Shown here: piece after piece, positions 42,759-51,254 of the stretch
Position numbering within the stretch: position 1 is the first letter of the stretch
How the letters are laid out: every line of letters starts with the position of its first letter
Assembly: GCA_017461605.1 (NCBI GenBank)
Contig: JAFTXN010000001.1
Location: forward strand, 53,371-117,370
Direction: 5' to 3'
Source: Bacteroidaceae bacterium
GTDB lineage: Bacteria; Bacteroidota; Bacteroidia; Bacteroidales; Bacteroidaceae
Length of the DNA stretch: 64,000 nt
Notes under the pieces: generated by a model
The model's database searches: none
What the model saw: the letters and a program-made list of their open reading frames with translations, nothing else
What the model was told of the DNA's origin: nothing
Position numbers and translations under genes: made by a program

Positions 42759-42968
42759 TTGACACTTTGTCGGAAAATGGAGGCCGGCGCGAGCAAAAAT
42801 CTACACGGCGTTTAGAATTTTCTGCAAGCACTGCACAAAATTCTGCAAGGCGAGCGCAGAATCGGGAAAAGCCTTCGGGGGTTTCACGGTATGCCGAGCC
42901 GCAGCTGAATTTGGTGGGACAAAATTCTGCAAGCACTGCGCGAAAACGGAGAAAGCACACCGAGATGT
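42759..42968. repeat. 21-bp phased modular array, 10 units, with a copy of the 84-bp segment
   Basis: Ten units in register start with TTGACACTTTGTCGG and include ACACGGCGTTTAGAATTTT, CTGCAAGCACTGCAC and an 84-bp block (42843-42926) closely matching the tandem repeat at 7453-7641. The array ends at the GH92 stop region. Confidence 0.85.
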
Positions 42969-42988
42969 GCGCTCTCCCTCCGCACGCC

Positions 42989-45310
42989 TCAGGGGCGACG
43001 CCCCATTTTCAGTTCGAGCACACCGCCACGCATCAATTCCTCGTGCGTAAAGAAGAGATGCTTCAAGCGTTTTCCGTTCAGCGTGGCCGATTTCACATAT
43101 TTGTTCTTCCGACTGTTGTTCTCCGCGCGGATGGTGAAGGTGCGACCCTGCGGCAGCCGCAAGGTGCATTCGGCAAAAAGCGGACGGCCGATGGAATACA
43201 CCGGGATGCCGGGACATACCTGGTAGAAACCCATGGCATTGAGCAGATACCATGCCGACATCTGCCCACAATCCTCGTTGCCACACAGCCCGTCGGGCGC
43301 ATTCCGATAGAGCGTAAGCAGTATTTCGTCGACAACCTCCTGCGTGCGGTGGGGTGCTCCTGCATACGTATAGAGATGCGCCACGTGGTGGCAGGGTTCG
43401 TTGCCGTGTGCGTATTGGCCTATCAGACCGCTGATGTCCGAAGACACCAAATCGCCGGTCAGACGCGAAGATGCAGAGAACAGTTCGTCGAGTCGCTTCA
43501 CAAACTTTCGTTCGCCCCCCATCAGGTCGATCAGTCCACCGATGTCGTGCGGCACAAACCACAGCCACTGCCAGGCATTGCCCTCACAATAGTCGTCGGC
43601 ACGGTGTTCGGAGCGAAACGGGTCAAACGGTGTGCGCCATTCGCCCTTGGCCGTACGACCACGCATGAAGCCCGTTTTTGTGTCGTAGTATGCCCGATAG
43701 CTTTGCGCCATTTCGTCATAGATACGCCTACCGGCCGTGTCGCCGGCTGCCGCTGCCAAGCGAGCAATGCACCAATCGTCGTAGGCATACTCCAACGCCT
43801 TGGCCACACTTTCATTGGCGCTGTCGCAGGGAATATAGCCGTAGCGCCAGCGCATGCGCCGCTCGTCGGGCACCACGTCGCACACCCTGTATCTCGGCAC
43901 ACAAGCGGCCACACCTGTGGTGTCGGCTTGCGACAACTTCACACAAGCCCGATAAGCTGCCGCCACATCGAAATCGGCATTCCCCTTGGCCAGGGCATCT
44001 GCACAAAGTGAGGCAAAATGATAGCCCACCATGCAGCCGGTATAGTTGGCCGCACAGTCCCACTTAGGCACCAGTCCGCCCTCCTCACCCTTGCGGAGCA
44101 AATTGCGCAGATAGGCCGCATTCTGCTCGGGCGCAAGAATGGAATAGAGCGGATGCAGGGCGCGGAAAGTGTCCCACAGCGAAAATATGGTATAATTGGG
44201 ATCGGAAGGATTGCCTCGGTGCACCTGCAAATCCATGCCGCGATAACGCCCATCGGTGTCGCTGAACAACGAGGGTGCAATGTGGGCATGATAGAGCGCA
44301 GTGTAGAACTGTGTGCACAGATCGTTGGGCGAAAATTCGGCAGTACCCGCAACCACAGGTTGTACGCTGACAGAAGAGAGCACATCGTTCCAAGCCGCAC
44401 GAGCCTCGCGCCGCACGCGGTCGAAATCCCAATGAGGCAATTCGGCACGCAGGTTACCGAGCGCTCCCTCGTGGTCGACGGACGACACCGCCGTACGTAC
44501 CATCACCTGCTCACCTTCGGCCGTGGCAAACTGCAACAGCAACTTGCAACGCACATAGGGCCGACCATTCCGCAAGGCGGTGTCACGACGCAAGGTGTAG
44601 GAGAAAGGTTTGGAAAATTCGGCTACGAAAAACAACTCTCTGTCGTAAGCCCACCACAAGCTACGGCGATAAGCTCGCACGGTAGTGGCATTGACCACCT
44701 CCACCTGCACATCTTTCAGACGCTGATCCTGAATGCCATAATCGGCGTCCAGAATGAAACCGGCCTGATGCGAAGCCGGGAAGGTGTAACGATGGATTGC
44801 CGCACGCGGTGTGGCTGTGAGTTCGGCCAACACATCATAACGCTGAAGACGCACAGCATAATATCCCGGCTCGGCACGCTCGTCCTCGTGCGAGAAGGCC
44901 GAAGCATAGGGCATCACGTCGGGCGACGGATGGTCGGCACGGCTGCCCGTGCACTGGCGGCCCACAGTGGGCATCAACAGGAAGTCGCCAAAGTCGGCAC
45001 AGCCTGTGCCCGACAGCCGAGTGTGTGCAAAACCGTTGATGGTGGAGTCGGAATAGTGATACCCCGAACAAGCATCCCACCCGTTGCGGCGCGTGTCGGG
45101 TCCGGGCTGTATCATGCCATGCGGCACCACGGCTGCCGGATGCGTATGCCCATGGCCACCTGTTCCAATGAGCGGATTGACAAAATCCACCGGCTCGGGC
45201 ACAGCCTTACCATCGGTTTGCGCCACGGCCGAAGCACTGCAGCCCCACGCCACTGCGATAAGCACAACACCCCGCAAGTACTGGGAAAATCGAGAACACA
45301 ATGTTTTCAT
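42989..45310 (-). CDS. GH92-family glycoside hydrolase (putative alpha-mannosidase)
   Basis: This 773-residue secreted enzyme has a signal peptide (start set at 45310, MKTLCSRFSQYLRGVVL, cleavage near AVAQT). The N-terminal beta-sandwich begins with VNPLIGTGGHGHTHPAAVVPHGM, characteristic of GH92, with GFAHTRLSGTGC following. The (alpha/alpha)6 domain has SLWDTFRALHPL, EGNAWQWLWFVPHD and CGNEDCGQMSAWY, which carries the Glu/Asp catalytic residues. GH92 enzymes are calcium-dependent exo-alpha-mannosidases acting on N-glycans. It has its own promoter. Confidence 0.94.
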   Translation of the reverse strand: MKTLCSRFSQYLRGVVLIAVAWGCSASAVAQTDGKAVPEPVDFVNPLIGTGGHGHTHPAAVVPHGMIQPGPDTRRNGWDACSGYHYSDSTINGFAHTRLSGTGCADFGDFLLMPTVGRQCTGSRADHPSPDVMPYASAFSHEDERAEPGYYAVRLQRYDVLAELTATPRAAIHRYTFPASHQAGFILDADYGIQDQRLKDVQVEVVNATTVRAYRRSLWWAYDRELFFVAEFSKPFSYTLRRDTALRNGRPYVRCKLLLQFATAEGEQVMVRTAVSSVDHEGALGNLRAELPHWDFDRVRREARAAWNDVLSSVSVQPVVAGTAEFSPNDLCTQFYTALYHAHIAPSLFSDTDGRYRGMDLQVHRGNPSDPNYTIFSLWDTFRALHPLYSILAPEQNAAYLRNLLRKGEEGGLVPKWDCAANYTGCMVGYHFASLCADALAKGNADFDVAAAYRACVKLSQADTTGVAACVPRYRVCDVVPDERRMRWRYGYIPCDSANESVAKALEYAYDDWCIARLAAAAGDTAGRRIYDEMAQSYRAYYDTKTGFMRGRTAKGEWRTPFDPFRSEHRADDYCEGNAWQWLWFVPHDIGGLIDLMGGERKFVKRLDELFSASSRLTGDLVSSDISGLIGQYAHGNEPCHHVAHLYTYAGAPHRTQEVVDEILLTLYRNAPDGLCGNEDCGQMSAWYLLNAMGFYQVCPGIPVYSIGRPLFAECTLRLPQGRTFTIRAENNSRKNKYVKSATLNGKRLKHLFFTHEELMRGGVLELKMGRRP

Positions 45311-45330
45311 AGCTAAAAGAATGTTTTGCG

Positions 45331-45338
45331 CAAAGATA
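45331..45338 (-). promoter_or_regulatory. Promoter -7 element for the GH92 gene
   Basis: The minus strand reads TATCTTTG, 21 bp before the ATG, preceded by CGCTCGCCTTTCAC as at fkp and wzc. Confidence 0.62.
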
Positions 45339-45533
45339 GTGAAAGGCGAGCGGAATGCCTGCAAATCACGCAGCGAATTTGCAAAGGCATGCCCGACCGC
45401 ATCCCATCTTATCTTAAGATGCTACTTTGCCCATAATCTGCCACGCTCGGCCTCCTTCTTACCAAAGCACGTCCGCGCCTTTCTCACGACTACACACCAT
45501 GAGACGAAGCACTTTGACTCTTCCCGTACGGCA

Positions 45534-45570
45534 CAAAAAAAATCCCGAACACCTAGTAAGGCATTCGGGA
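45534..45570 (-). terminator. Rho-independent terminator of the amidase gene
   Basis: On the minus strand TCCCGAATGCCT pairs with AGGTGTTCGGGA (two G-T pairs) around a short loop and is followed by eight T residues. Confidence 0.9.
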
Positions 45571-45597
45571 AAGAGCTACATAAATTCATCAGCAGCC

Positions 45598-46065
45598 TCA
45601 AGCGGCTTCTTGACGCACCGGCCGCAGGTCGGCATACTCCTCGGCTGCATCGAAACAGGGACAAGCCTTGATACGTTCACACGCATCAACTCGGCCATTG
45701 GCGTTGCGATCGGGCGAAATGTCTCGGTGTCCCAGGATACGCGCCCCGGGATAATGCGTCAGCAACACACGCAATTGCGTCCGCAGGGCATTACGTTGCT
45801 CGGGCGTTCGGTTGTCGACGGCACGTCCTTGCGCATCGATGCCACCGATGTAAGCCACATGCACAGCATGCCTGTTGTGTCCAGCCACGCCGTTGGCAAC
45901 AAACAAGTCGTCGAGCAGTTTTACGATGTTTCCATTGGCACGAATCACATAATGGTAGCCGGGAGCCGTCCACCCACGGCGGCGAAATGCAGAAAGCAAC
46001 TGTTCGGGGGTGATGTGCTGAGGAGTTGCCGTGCAATGCACGAAAATGTTCTTAATAGTTCTCAT
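45598..46065 (-). CDS. N-acetylmuramoyl-L-alanine amidase (amidase_2, phage-lysozyme type)
   Basis: This 155-residue protein starts MRTIKNIFVHCTATPQHIT. The first zinc-ligand His is at H10 (VHCTAT), with further ligands near GHNRHAVHVAYIGG and GHRDISPDRN and a downstream Cys in KACPCFD. It resembles T7-lysozyme-type amidases that cut the muramyl-peptide bond. It has no signal peptide, which fits a phage-type or cassette gene. Together with DUF4248 genes such amidases often sit at Bacteroidales capsule loci and mobile elements. Confidence 0.9.
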   Translation of the reverse strand: MRTIKNIFVHCTATPQHITPEQLLSAFRRRGWTAPGYHYVIRANGNIVKLLDDLFVANGVAGHNRHAVHVAYIGGIDAQGRAVDNRTPEQRNALRTQLRVLLTHYPGARILGHRDISPDRNANGRVDACERIKACPCFDAAEEYADLRPVRQEAA

Positions 46066-46115
46066 ATTTGTTCTGTAAGGGATTTGGGGTTATCAAAAAA
46101 GCCGGCGAGCGTGTC

Positions 46116-46454
46116 TCAGCCGAAATAGAAATCAAGGATACGCGCCTGCCGAAGCGTGAAATAGTGCGTCCGAACCTTATAACCGGCTCGTGACAACTCA
46201 CCACGCAACTGCGGATCGCCCTTGATGGCACGGCGCAAATGTTGCAGTGCACTCCGACCACTGGCCGATGGGAAATAAGACTGTGCAAGGTCACGTTTCA
46301 GAAACATCCGCCGCTTGCGTGGTTTCTTTACAGAAGTCTGCGCATCGATCGAGGCGGCTTTCACTTCGACAGGAATTCGCTCCTGTGCTTGCGAACGGCA
46401 GATAGCACCTGCCGCAGGGTTGAAGAATTTGCTTAACATAGTTTTCTCACTCAT
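46116..46454 (-). CDS. DUF4248-type small protein
   Basis: The C-terminal 65 residues (KRDLAQSYFPSASGRSALQH, then RRAIKGDPQLRGELSRAGYK) match the pattern of DUF4248 proteins, small predicted DNA-binding-like proteins of Bacteroidales found beside HU genes and T7-type amidases. The N-terminal part is basic and low in complexity. The start is uncertain: 46454 gives 112 residues and 46439 is also possible. The molecular role is unknown. It shares an operon with the amidase (50 bp gap) and diverges from the S24 repressor. Confidence 0.7.
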   Translation of the reverse strand: MSEKTMLSKFFNPAAGAICRSQAQERIPVEVKAASIDAQTSVKKPRKRRMFLKRDLAQSYFPSASGRSALQHLRRAIKGDPQLRGELSRAGYKVRTHYFTLRQARILDFYFG

Positions 46455-46591
46455 TAGGTTTGTATTTATGATTTCACACTCACACGGCAGATAGAAATCT
46501 GCCGCTTCGCCCGTTTTTTTACGTCCACTTTCCGACACGCTTCAAAAAGTTTCTGTATTTTTGACCGGGCTTCATCTCCATCTGACAGGCG

Positions 46592-46599
46592 CAAAGATA
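46592..46599 (-). promoter_or_regulatory. Promoter -7 element for the DUF4248-amidase pair
   Basis: The minus strand reads TATCTTTG with a TTTG about 18 bp upstream, in the 203-bp divergent region before the repressor gene. Confidence 0.55.
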
Positions 46600-46657
46600 C
46601 AAATTTCTGTGCTAATACAAAATTCAGACAAAGTTTTCACAATTTATACTCCCCATT

Positions 46658-47329
46658 ATGGAATCACCGAAAGACATCTCCAGACGTTTCGTCCAGGCTT
46701 ACAAACTTCTGCTCGAACGCGGAAAAGTTGCAGATAAAAAGGACTTTGCCACCCAAATGGGCATCAGCGCCTCGCTCCTCACCGAAATCACAAAAGAGAG
46801 GAGCAACGTGGGCGCACGAACGCTTCAGAAAATTGTACAACTCTTCGGCGTATCCGGCGAATGGCTGCTCACGGGCGTGGGCGAGCCCTGGGACACAACC
46901 GGAAGCGGCTCGCCCAAGAACCTGGTAGCCGCAGCCGGAGGCATCCCCCTCATTCCGGTGGATGCCATGGCCGGTTTCGGACATGGCGAAGCCACTGTGC
47001 TCGAAGCCGAATGCGAGCGCTACTACGTGCCGGCCTTCCGTGGTGCCGATTTCCTCATCACCGTGAGCGGCGACTCCATGGCGCCACATTTTCTGAGCGG
47101 TGACGTGGTAGCCTGCAAGTACTTGCCACTTTCCGACCTCTTTTTCCAATGGGGCAAGACCTATGTCATCGACACCGAACAAGGGGCGCTCATCAAGCGC
47201 GTCGGTAAGGGCAGTCACGAGAACACCATCACCCTTATCTCCGACAACCCTGCCTACGAACCGTTCGAGATGAGGCGAAGCGGCATACGCCACATAGCAC
47301 TCGTGCTGGGCATTATCCGTAACGAATGA
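46658..47329 (+). CDS. LexA/CI-like repressor: HTH plus S24 peptidase domain
   Basis: This 223-residue protein has an N-terminal HTH (residues about 8-70, DFATQMGISASLLTEITKER) and a C-terminal S24 autoprotease. The likely cleavage site is A105-G106 (DAMAGFG), with nucleophile S140 (VSGDSMAPHFLSGD) and general base K180 (ALIKRV). This is the design of phage CI-type repressors that self-cleave on a RecA-ssDNA signal. It diverges from the DUF4248-amidase genes and precedes the hydrolase by 25 bp. Whether it controls them or acts more widely is unknown. Confidence 0.9.
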   Translation: MESPKDISRRFVQAYKLLLERGKVADKKDFATQMGISASLLTEITKERSNVGARTLQKIVQLFGVSGEWLLTGVGEPWDTTGSGSPKNLVAAAGGIPLIPVDAMAGFGHGEATVLEAECERYYVPAFRGADFLITVSGDSMAPHFLSGDVVACKYLPLSDLFFQWGKTYVIDTEQGALIKRVGKGSHENTITLISDNPAYEPFEMRRSGIRHIALVLGIIRNE

Positions 47330-47354
47330 AGCACTGCATATCTCAGTATACAGC

Positions 47355-48320
47355 ATGAAGCAGAAGCAAAACACCATACATTATATTATTATAGGTGCGA
47401 CCATGTTCTTGCTCTTCACGGCTGCAGGACTGGTGGGCGGTGCCATGTTTCTGCTCAACTTCGCCCTGACGCCCGAAAGCCGTGGCAAAGACGAAGCAGC
47501 CTCTCGCAAATTCATGTTCGAACGCTATGAGGGTCTGGAAGCATGGTACGACAGTCTGAATGCACACCAAGCCTTGCACGACACTTTCATCGTGCCGCGC
47601 GGAGACACGGTGCGCCTGCATGCCTACTACGTAAAGGCAGCCAAACCCACCCGACGCACGGCCCTGCTGGTGCATGGATATACCGACAACGCCATACGCA
47701 TCATGATGCTGGGACAGATGTATGAGCAAGCGCTTGGCATGAATGTGCTGATACCCGATTTGCGTTTTGCCGGCCGGAGCGGAGGAGACCACATACAGAT
47801 GGGATGGCTCGACAGGCTTGACCTGCAATGTTGGCTCGAAACCGTGCCGACGCTCTTCGGTGATTCGGCCACGGTGATGGTACACGGCATCTCGATGGGC
47901 GCTGCCGCCACCATGATGCTCGCAGGCGATTCGTTACCGACGCGCGTCCGTGCTTTTGTGGAAGACTGCGGATACACCTCGGCTTGGGACCAGTTTTCCA
48001 AAGAGCTGAAAGAGCAATTCGGGCTTCCCACATTCCCAATACTGCACATGGCTTCCGCCCTCTGTCGATGGAAGTACGGATGGACTTTCGGCGAGGCCTC
48101 TTCGCTCAACCAAGTGAAGAGATGCCGGCGTCCCATGTTGTTTATCCACGGCAGCGACGACACATTTGTCCCTACGGAAATGGTATACCGACTATACAAA
48201 GCAAAGCCGGCCCCCAAGGATTTGTGGATTGCACCTAACAGCCGACACGCAGCGGCCTACCGCGACCATCAGCAGGAATATACCGCGAGGATCGGCGCAT
48301 GGGCTGAGCGCTATCTGTAG
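47355..48320 (+). CDS. Membrane-anchored alpha/beta hydrolase
   Basis: This 321-residue protein has one N-terminal TM segment (about 10-36). The alpha/beta-hydrolase fold follows with the oxyanion HGYTDNA segment, the nucleophile elbow GISMGA (S180), the acid in FIHGSDDTFVP and the histidine in NSRHAAAY. It resembles the YqkD/BAAT-like S9-type esterases. The substrate is unknown. It lies between the repressor and GH20 genes, with gaps of 25 and 56 bp. Confidence 0.87.
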   Translation: MKQKQNTIHYIIIGATMFLLFTAAGLVGGAMFLLNFALTPESRGKDEAASRKFMFERYEGLEAWYDSLNAHQALHDTFIVPRGDTVRLHAYYVKAAKPTRRTALLVHGYTDNAIRIMMLGQMYEQALGMNVLIPDLRFAGRSGGDHIQMGWLDRLDLQCWLETVPTLFGDSATVMVHGISMGAAATMMLAGDSLPTRVRAFVEDCGYTSAWDQFSKELKEQFGLPTFPILHMASALCRWKYGWTFGEASSLNQVKRCRRPMLFIHGSDDTFVPTEMVYRLYKAKPAPKDLWIAPNSRHAAAYRDHQQEYTARIGAWAERYL

Positions 48321-48376
48321 GCCCGGCTGACAACATCATGAATTCGTCAACAAAAAAAACTAATACACATCACACC

Positions 48377-50908
48377 ATGAAAAACTTCTTAACCAAAACC
48401 CGTACGAGCCTGTTAGGTTTTTGCCTGTTATGGCTGTGCATCCCGATGATGGGTGCCGACGTACTGCCCCTCATCCCCTACCCCTCACAAGTGGAACGCC
48501 ATGATGGCACTTTGTCTGTCAACAGGCTTCAATGCATCACCTACACATCGGCAGAAACCCGCCAATTGGCAGAAGGCTTCGCTGCCGAACTGACAAAGGC
48601 TTCCGGCATCGCATTGCGCGTGGTGAAAGACACGCCAAAACATGCCGAAGCCGCCATACGCCTGCTGGCAGACAGCAAACAGCCTACCGAGGGATATACC
48701 CTGAACATCGACGCACAGGGAGTGCGCATCGGAGCCTCAACACGCGCCGGCCACTTCTATGCCCTGCAAACCCTGCGTCAGTTGCTGCCTCCCGCCATTT
48801 ACGGAGACAAGTGCGACACTTCTGCAGCCTGGACCCTGCCCTATGTGAGCATCACCGACGCACCGGCCATGGAGCACCGCGGTTTCATGCTCGACGTGGT
48901 ACGCCACTTCTTCACCGTGGAGGAAGTGAAACGCGCACTCGACATCATGGCATCCTACAAACTGAATCGCCTGCACTGGCATCTCACCGACGACCAGGGA
49001 TGGCGCATCTTCATCCCCGAATATCCACGTCTCACCTCGGTGGGCAGCATCCGCAAAGCCTCACTCACCAATCGCGGCAGCAGCCCCTACTTCTATGACG
49101 ACACCGAGTATGGACACGGCATGTGGTACACCCCCGAGCAGCTGCGCGAAGTGGCCGATTATGCAAAGCTGCTGAACATCGAAATCATACCCGAAGTGGA
49201 CCTGCCCGGACACATGGTGGCAGCCGTTACGGCCTATCCGGAATTCAGCTGCGACCCCACAAAGAGCTACGAGGTGCGTGTGGCGGCCGGGGTGTCGAAG
49301 GATGTGCTCAACATCGGCGACGACAAGGTGGTGGACTTCCTGAAGTGCGTGCTGGGTCATGTGGCCAAAGCCATCCCCGGCAAGTACGTACACATCGGTG
49401 GCGACGAGTGCCCAATGGATGTGTGGAAGAATCATCCCGACTGTTTGCGCCGTGTTCGCGAAAAGGGTTTGTCGGGTATCGAAGAGCTGCAAGCGTGGCT
49501 TGTCGAGGAACTTGGAACATTCCTCAAGGAAGAGCATGGCCGCGACATCGTAGTGTGGGATGAACTCCTCGCACATTGGCGACCGGAATTCAAGACCAAG
49601 CCCCTGCTCATGGCTTGGCGCGGACTGAAATACACCCGTGAGGCCGCCGACAAGGGATTTCGCTGTATCGCCGTGCCGAGTTATCCGCTCTACCTTGACT
49701 TGATGCAAGTGCACGTGCAAGATGCAGACATCGAAGAGGGCTACCAAGGTGGTTACGGCGACGAGCATGTGAACACCCTCGAACAGGTGTATGCCGTCAA
49801 TCCCGTGGCCGAACTCGAAGGACGCGAGGACTTTTGCGTGGGAACACAGGCCAATCTCTGGACCGAGTCGTGCTGCAACTTCCGCCAAGCGCAATATCAG
49901 ATGCTGCCCCGTCTCATCGGTCTGAGTGAGGTGGCATGGTTGCCGGCTGCGAAGAAGAGCTGGCCCGACTTCTTACAGCGTCTGCAACACCACGATGAAA
50001 AGCTCGACGCTGCCGGTCGCACTTATGCCAAACACTATTTTGAACCGACCCGTCACACTGCCGCTGAAGCAGCATGCATCGAGGCTCGTTCCATCATCGA
50101 GGCCGCGCATCCCGAGATGCCCGGACATCCTTCTGCTGCCGTGCTCGACCACCTGAAAACCGCACTTGCCAATGTCCAAGGAGCCACCGGCAACGCCCCG
50201 ACAGCCACTGCAGCCCTGCAAAAAGCCATCGCCGATTACAAGACTGCTCCCGTAGCAATGCCTCAGGCCGACCACATCTACCAGATCCGCTCTGCCGCGA
50301 CTTATTATAAGGCGATGTATCTTGGCGCTACCATGTACGAACGACAAGGCGCACTCCGCTTCCACTACACCCCACAGAACGAGCCCGAAGAGTTGTGGTT
50401 CTTCCGTCCACAGGCAGACGGTACGTTCATTGTTGAGAACTTCCTGACCGGCCGACGCATTCAGATGAGCGAACAGGGAGCTGATATTTATGCCTATACC
50501 ACCGGTGGAACTCCGCTCCGCATCCGCCCGGCCACACAACCCACGAAGCAATACACCTACAAGCCCGGAGCACTCTGCCTCACCGCCGACAATCTTTGTC
50601 TCTACGGTCGCTCTACCGGAGCCGTGATTGCCGGTGACAACCAGGCCCTATGCTATCCCGGCACATGGTATGTGGAGGAATGCACAGACTACCGCCTGCT
50701 CCTGCAATCCCTCTGCACAAAATGCGAACGCCTAAGCGAAAAAGCCGCAACCGGCTCAGCCGGAGCCATCACCCTCACGCAAGCCCAACAACTGCAGGAA
50801 GAAGTGATCAAGCCGGCACGCACACTACTGAAGAAGCACAACGTGAATGCCGATTCCTATCGCCGGTTGGCACAACGCTACTACCTCATCACGAGCAGTG
50901 CACAGTGA
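48377..50908 (+). CDS. Secreted beta-N-acetylhexosaminidase, GH20
   Basis: This 843-residue enzyme starts with a signal peptide (MKNFLTKTRTSLLGFCLLWL, cleaved near MMGAD). The GH20b domain covers about 30-160. The TIM barrel carries RGFMLDVVRHFF, HWHLTDDQGWR, PEVDLPGH and the catalytic pair D343-E344 in HIGGDECP. A C-terminal alpha-helical and beta-sandwich-like extension of about 250 residues may bind carbohydrate. The GH20 fold uses substrate-assisted catalysis. The ATG at 48338 is the alternative start; it puts 13 residues before the signal. It could release GlcNAc or GalNAc from mucin glycans, which fits the nearby GH92. Confidence 0.94.
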   Translation: MKNFLTKTRTSLLGFCLLWLCIPMMGADVLPLIPYPSQVERHDGTLSVNRLQCITYTSAETRQLAEGFAAELTKASGIALRVVKDTPKHAEAAIRLLADSKQPTEGYTLNIDAQGVRIGASTRAGHFYALQTLRQLLPPAIYGDKCDTSAAWTLPYVSITDAPAMEHRGFMLDVVRHFFTVEEVKRALDIMASYKLNRLHWHLTDDQGWRIFIPEYPRLTSVGSIRKASLTNRGSSPYFYDDTEYGHGMWYTPEQLREVADYAKLLNIEIIPEVDLPGHMVAAVTAYPEFSCDPTKSYEVRVAAGVSKDVLNIGDDKVVDFLKCVLGHVAKAIPGKYVHIGGDECPMDVWKNHPDCLRRVREKGLSGIEELQAWLVEELGTFLKEEHGRDIVVWDELLAHWRPEFKTKPLLMAWRGLKYTREAADKGFRCIAVPSYPLYLDLMQVHVQDADIEEGYQGGYGDEHVNTLEQVYAVNPVAELEGREDFCVGTQANLWTESCCNFRQAQYQMLPRLIGLSEVAWLPAAKKSWPDFLQRLQHHDEKLDAAGRTYAKHYFEPTRHTAAEAACIEARSIIEAAHPEMPGHPSAAVLDHLKTALANVQGATGNAPTATAALQKAIADYKTAPVAMPQADHIYQIRSAATYYKAMYLGATMYERQGALRFHYTPQNEPEELWFFRPQADGTFIVENFLTGRRIQMSEQGADIYAYTTGGTPLRIRPATQPTKQYTYKPGALCLTADNLCLYGRSTGAVIAGDNQALCYPGTWYVEECTDYRLLLQSLCTKCERLSEKAATGSAGAITLTQAQQLQEEVIKPARTLLKKHNVNADSYRRLAQRYYLITSSAQ

Positions 50909-50949
50909 ATACCACATAGTGCTTCGGCTCTAAAGCCCTAAGCACAAAC

Positions 50950-50999
50950 AAACCGCAAGGCCGCGACAACCAAATACGGATGTCGCGGCCTTGCGGTTT
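50950..50999 (+). terminator. Hairpin terminator downstream of GH20
   Basis: Perfect 19-bp arms (AAACCGCAAGGCCGCGACA and its complement) enclose a 12-nt loop. The U run is weak. Confidence 0.82.
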
Positions 51000-51102
51000 C
51001 ATAAGGCGGAAGCAGAAACTAAACACCATTAATAGACATCAAAAAAGAGATTTTTCGGCACACAGGCAGACCGCATGGCAACCGCAGAGACCATCTCATC
51101 TG

Positions 51103-51167
51103 TTCATACCCCTCCGCTTCGCTCGCCCCCACCTTAGGGGAGTTCCCGAAACGGTGAGGGGTATGAA
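51103..51167. repeat. MITE-like repeat with 12-bp terminal inverted repeats
   Basis: TTCATACCCCTC at 51103-51114 and GAGGGGTATGAA at 51156-51167 are exact inverted repeats flanking a GC-rich core (CGCTTCGCTCGCCCCCAC). Related partial copies occur at 52645-52700 and 54536-54592. Confidence 0.7.
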
Positions 51168-51254
51168 GCCATCGGTTACAGATAACCACCTGCCGTTATC
51201 CACTTTCTTACCCTTCTTCTGACAAATGATTTCTCACCAACTAAACATTCAGAT

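Noticed and set aside
7369-42968. CRISPR array
   Set aside because: Modules are contiguous 21-nt units without unique spacers or constant repeats, and no cas genes are present.
7369-42968. Plasmid-type iterons or a replication origin
   Set aside because: The 21-22-bp phasing recalls iterons, but the arrays are dispersed over 35 kb of core chromosome, differ in sequence and have no replication initiator gene nearby.
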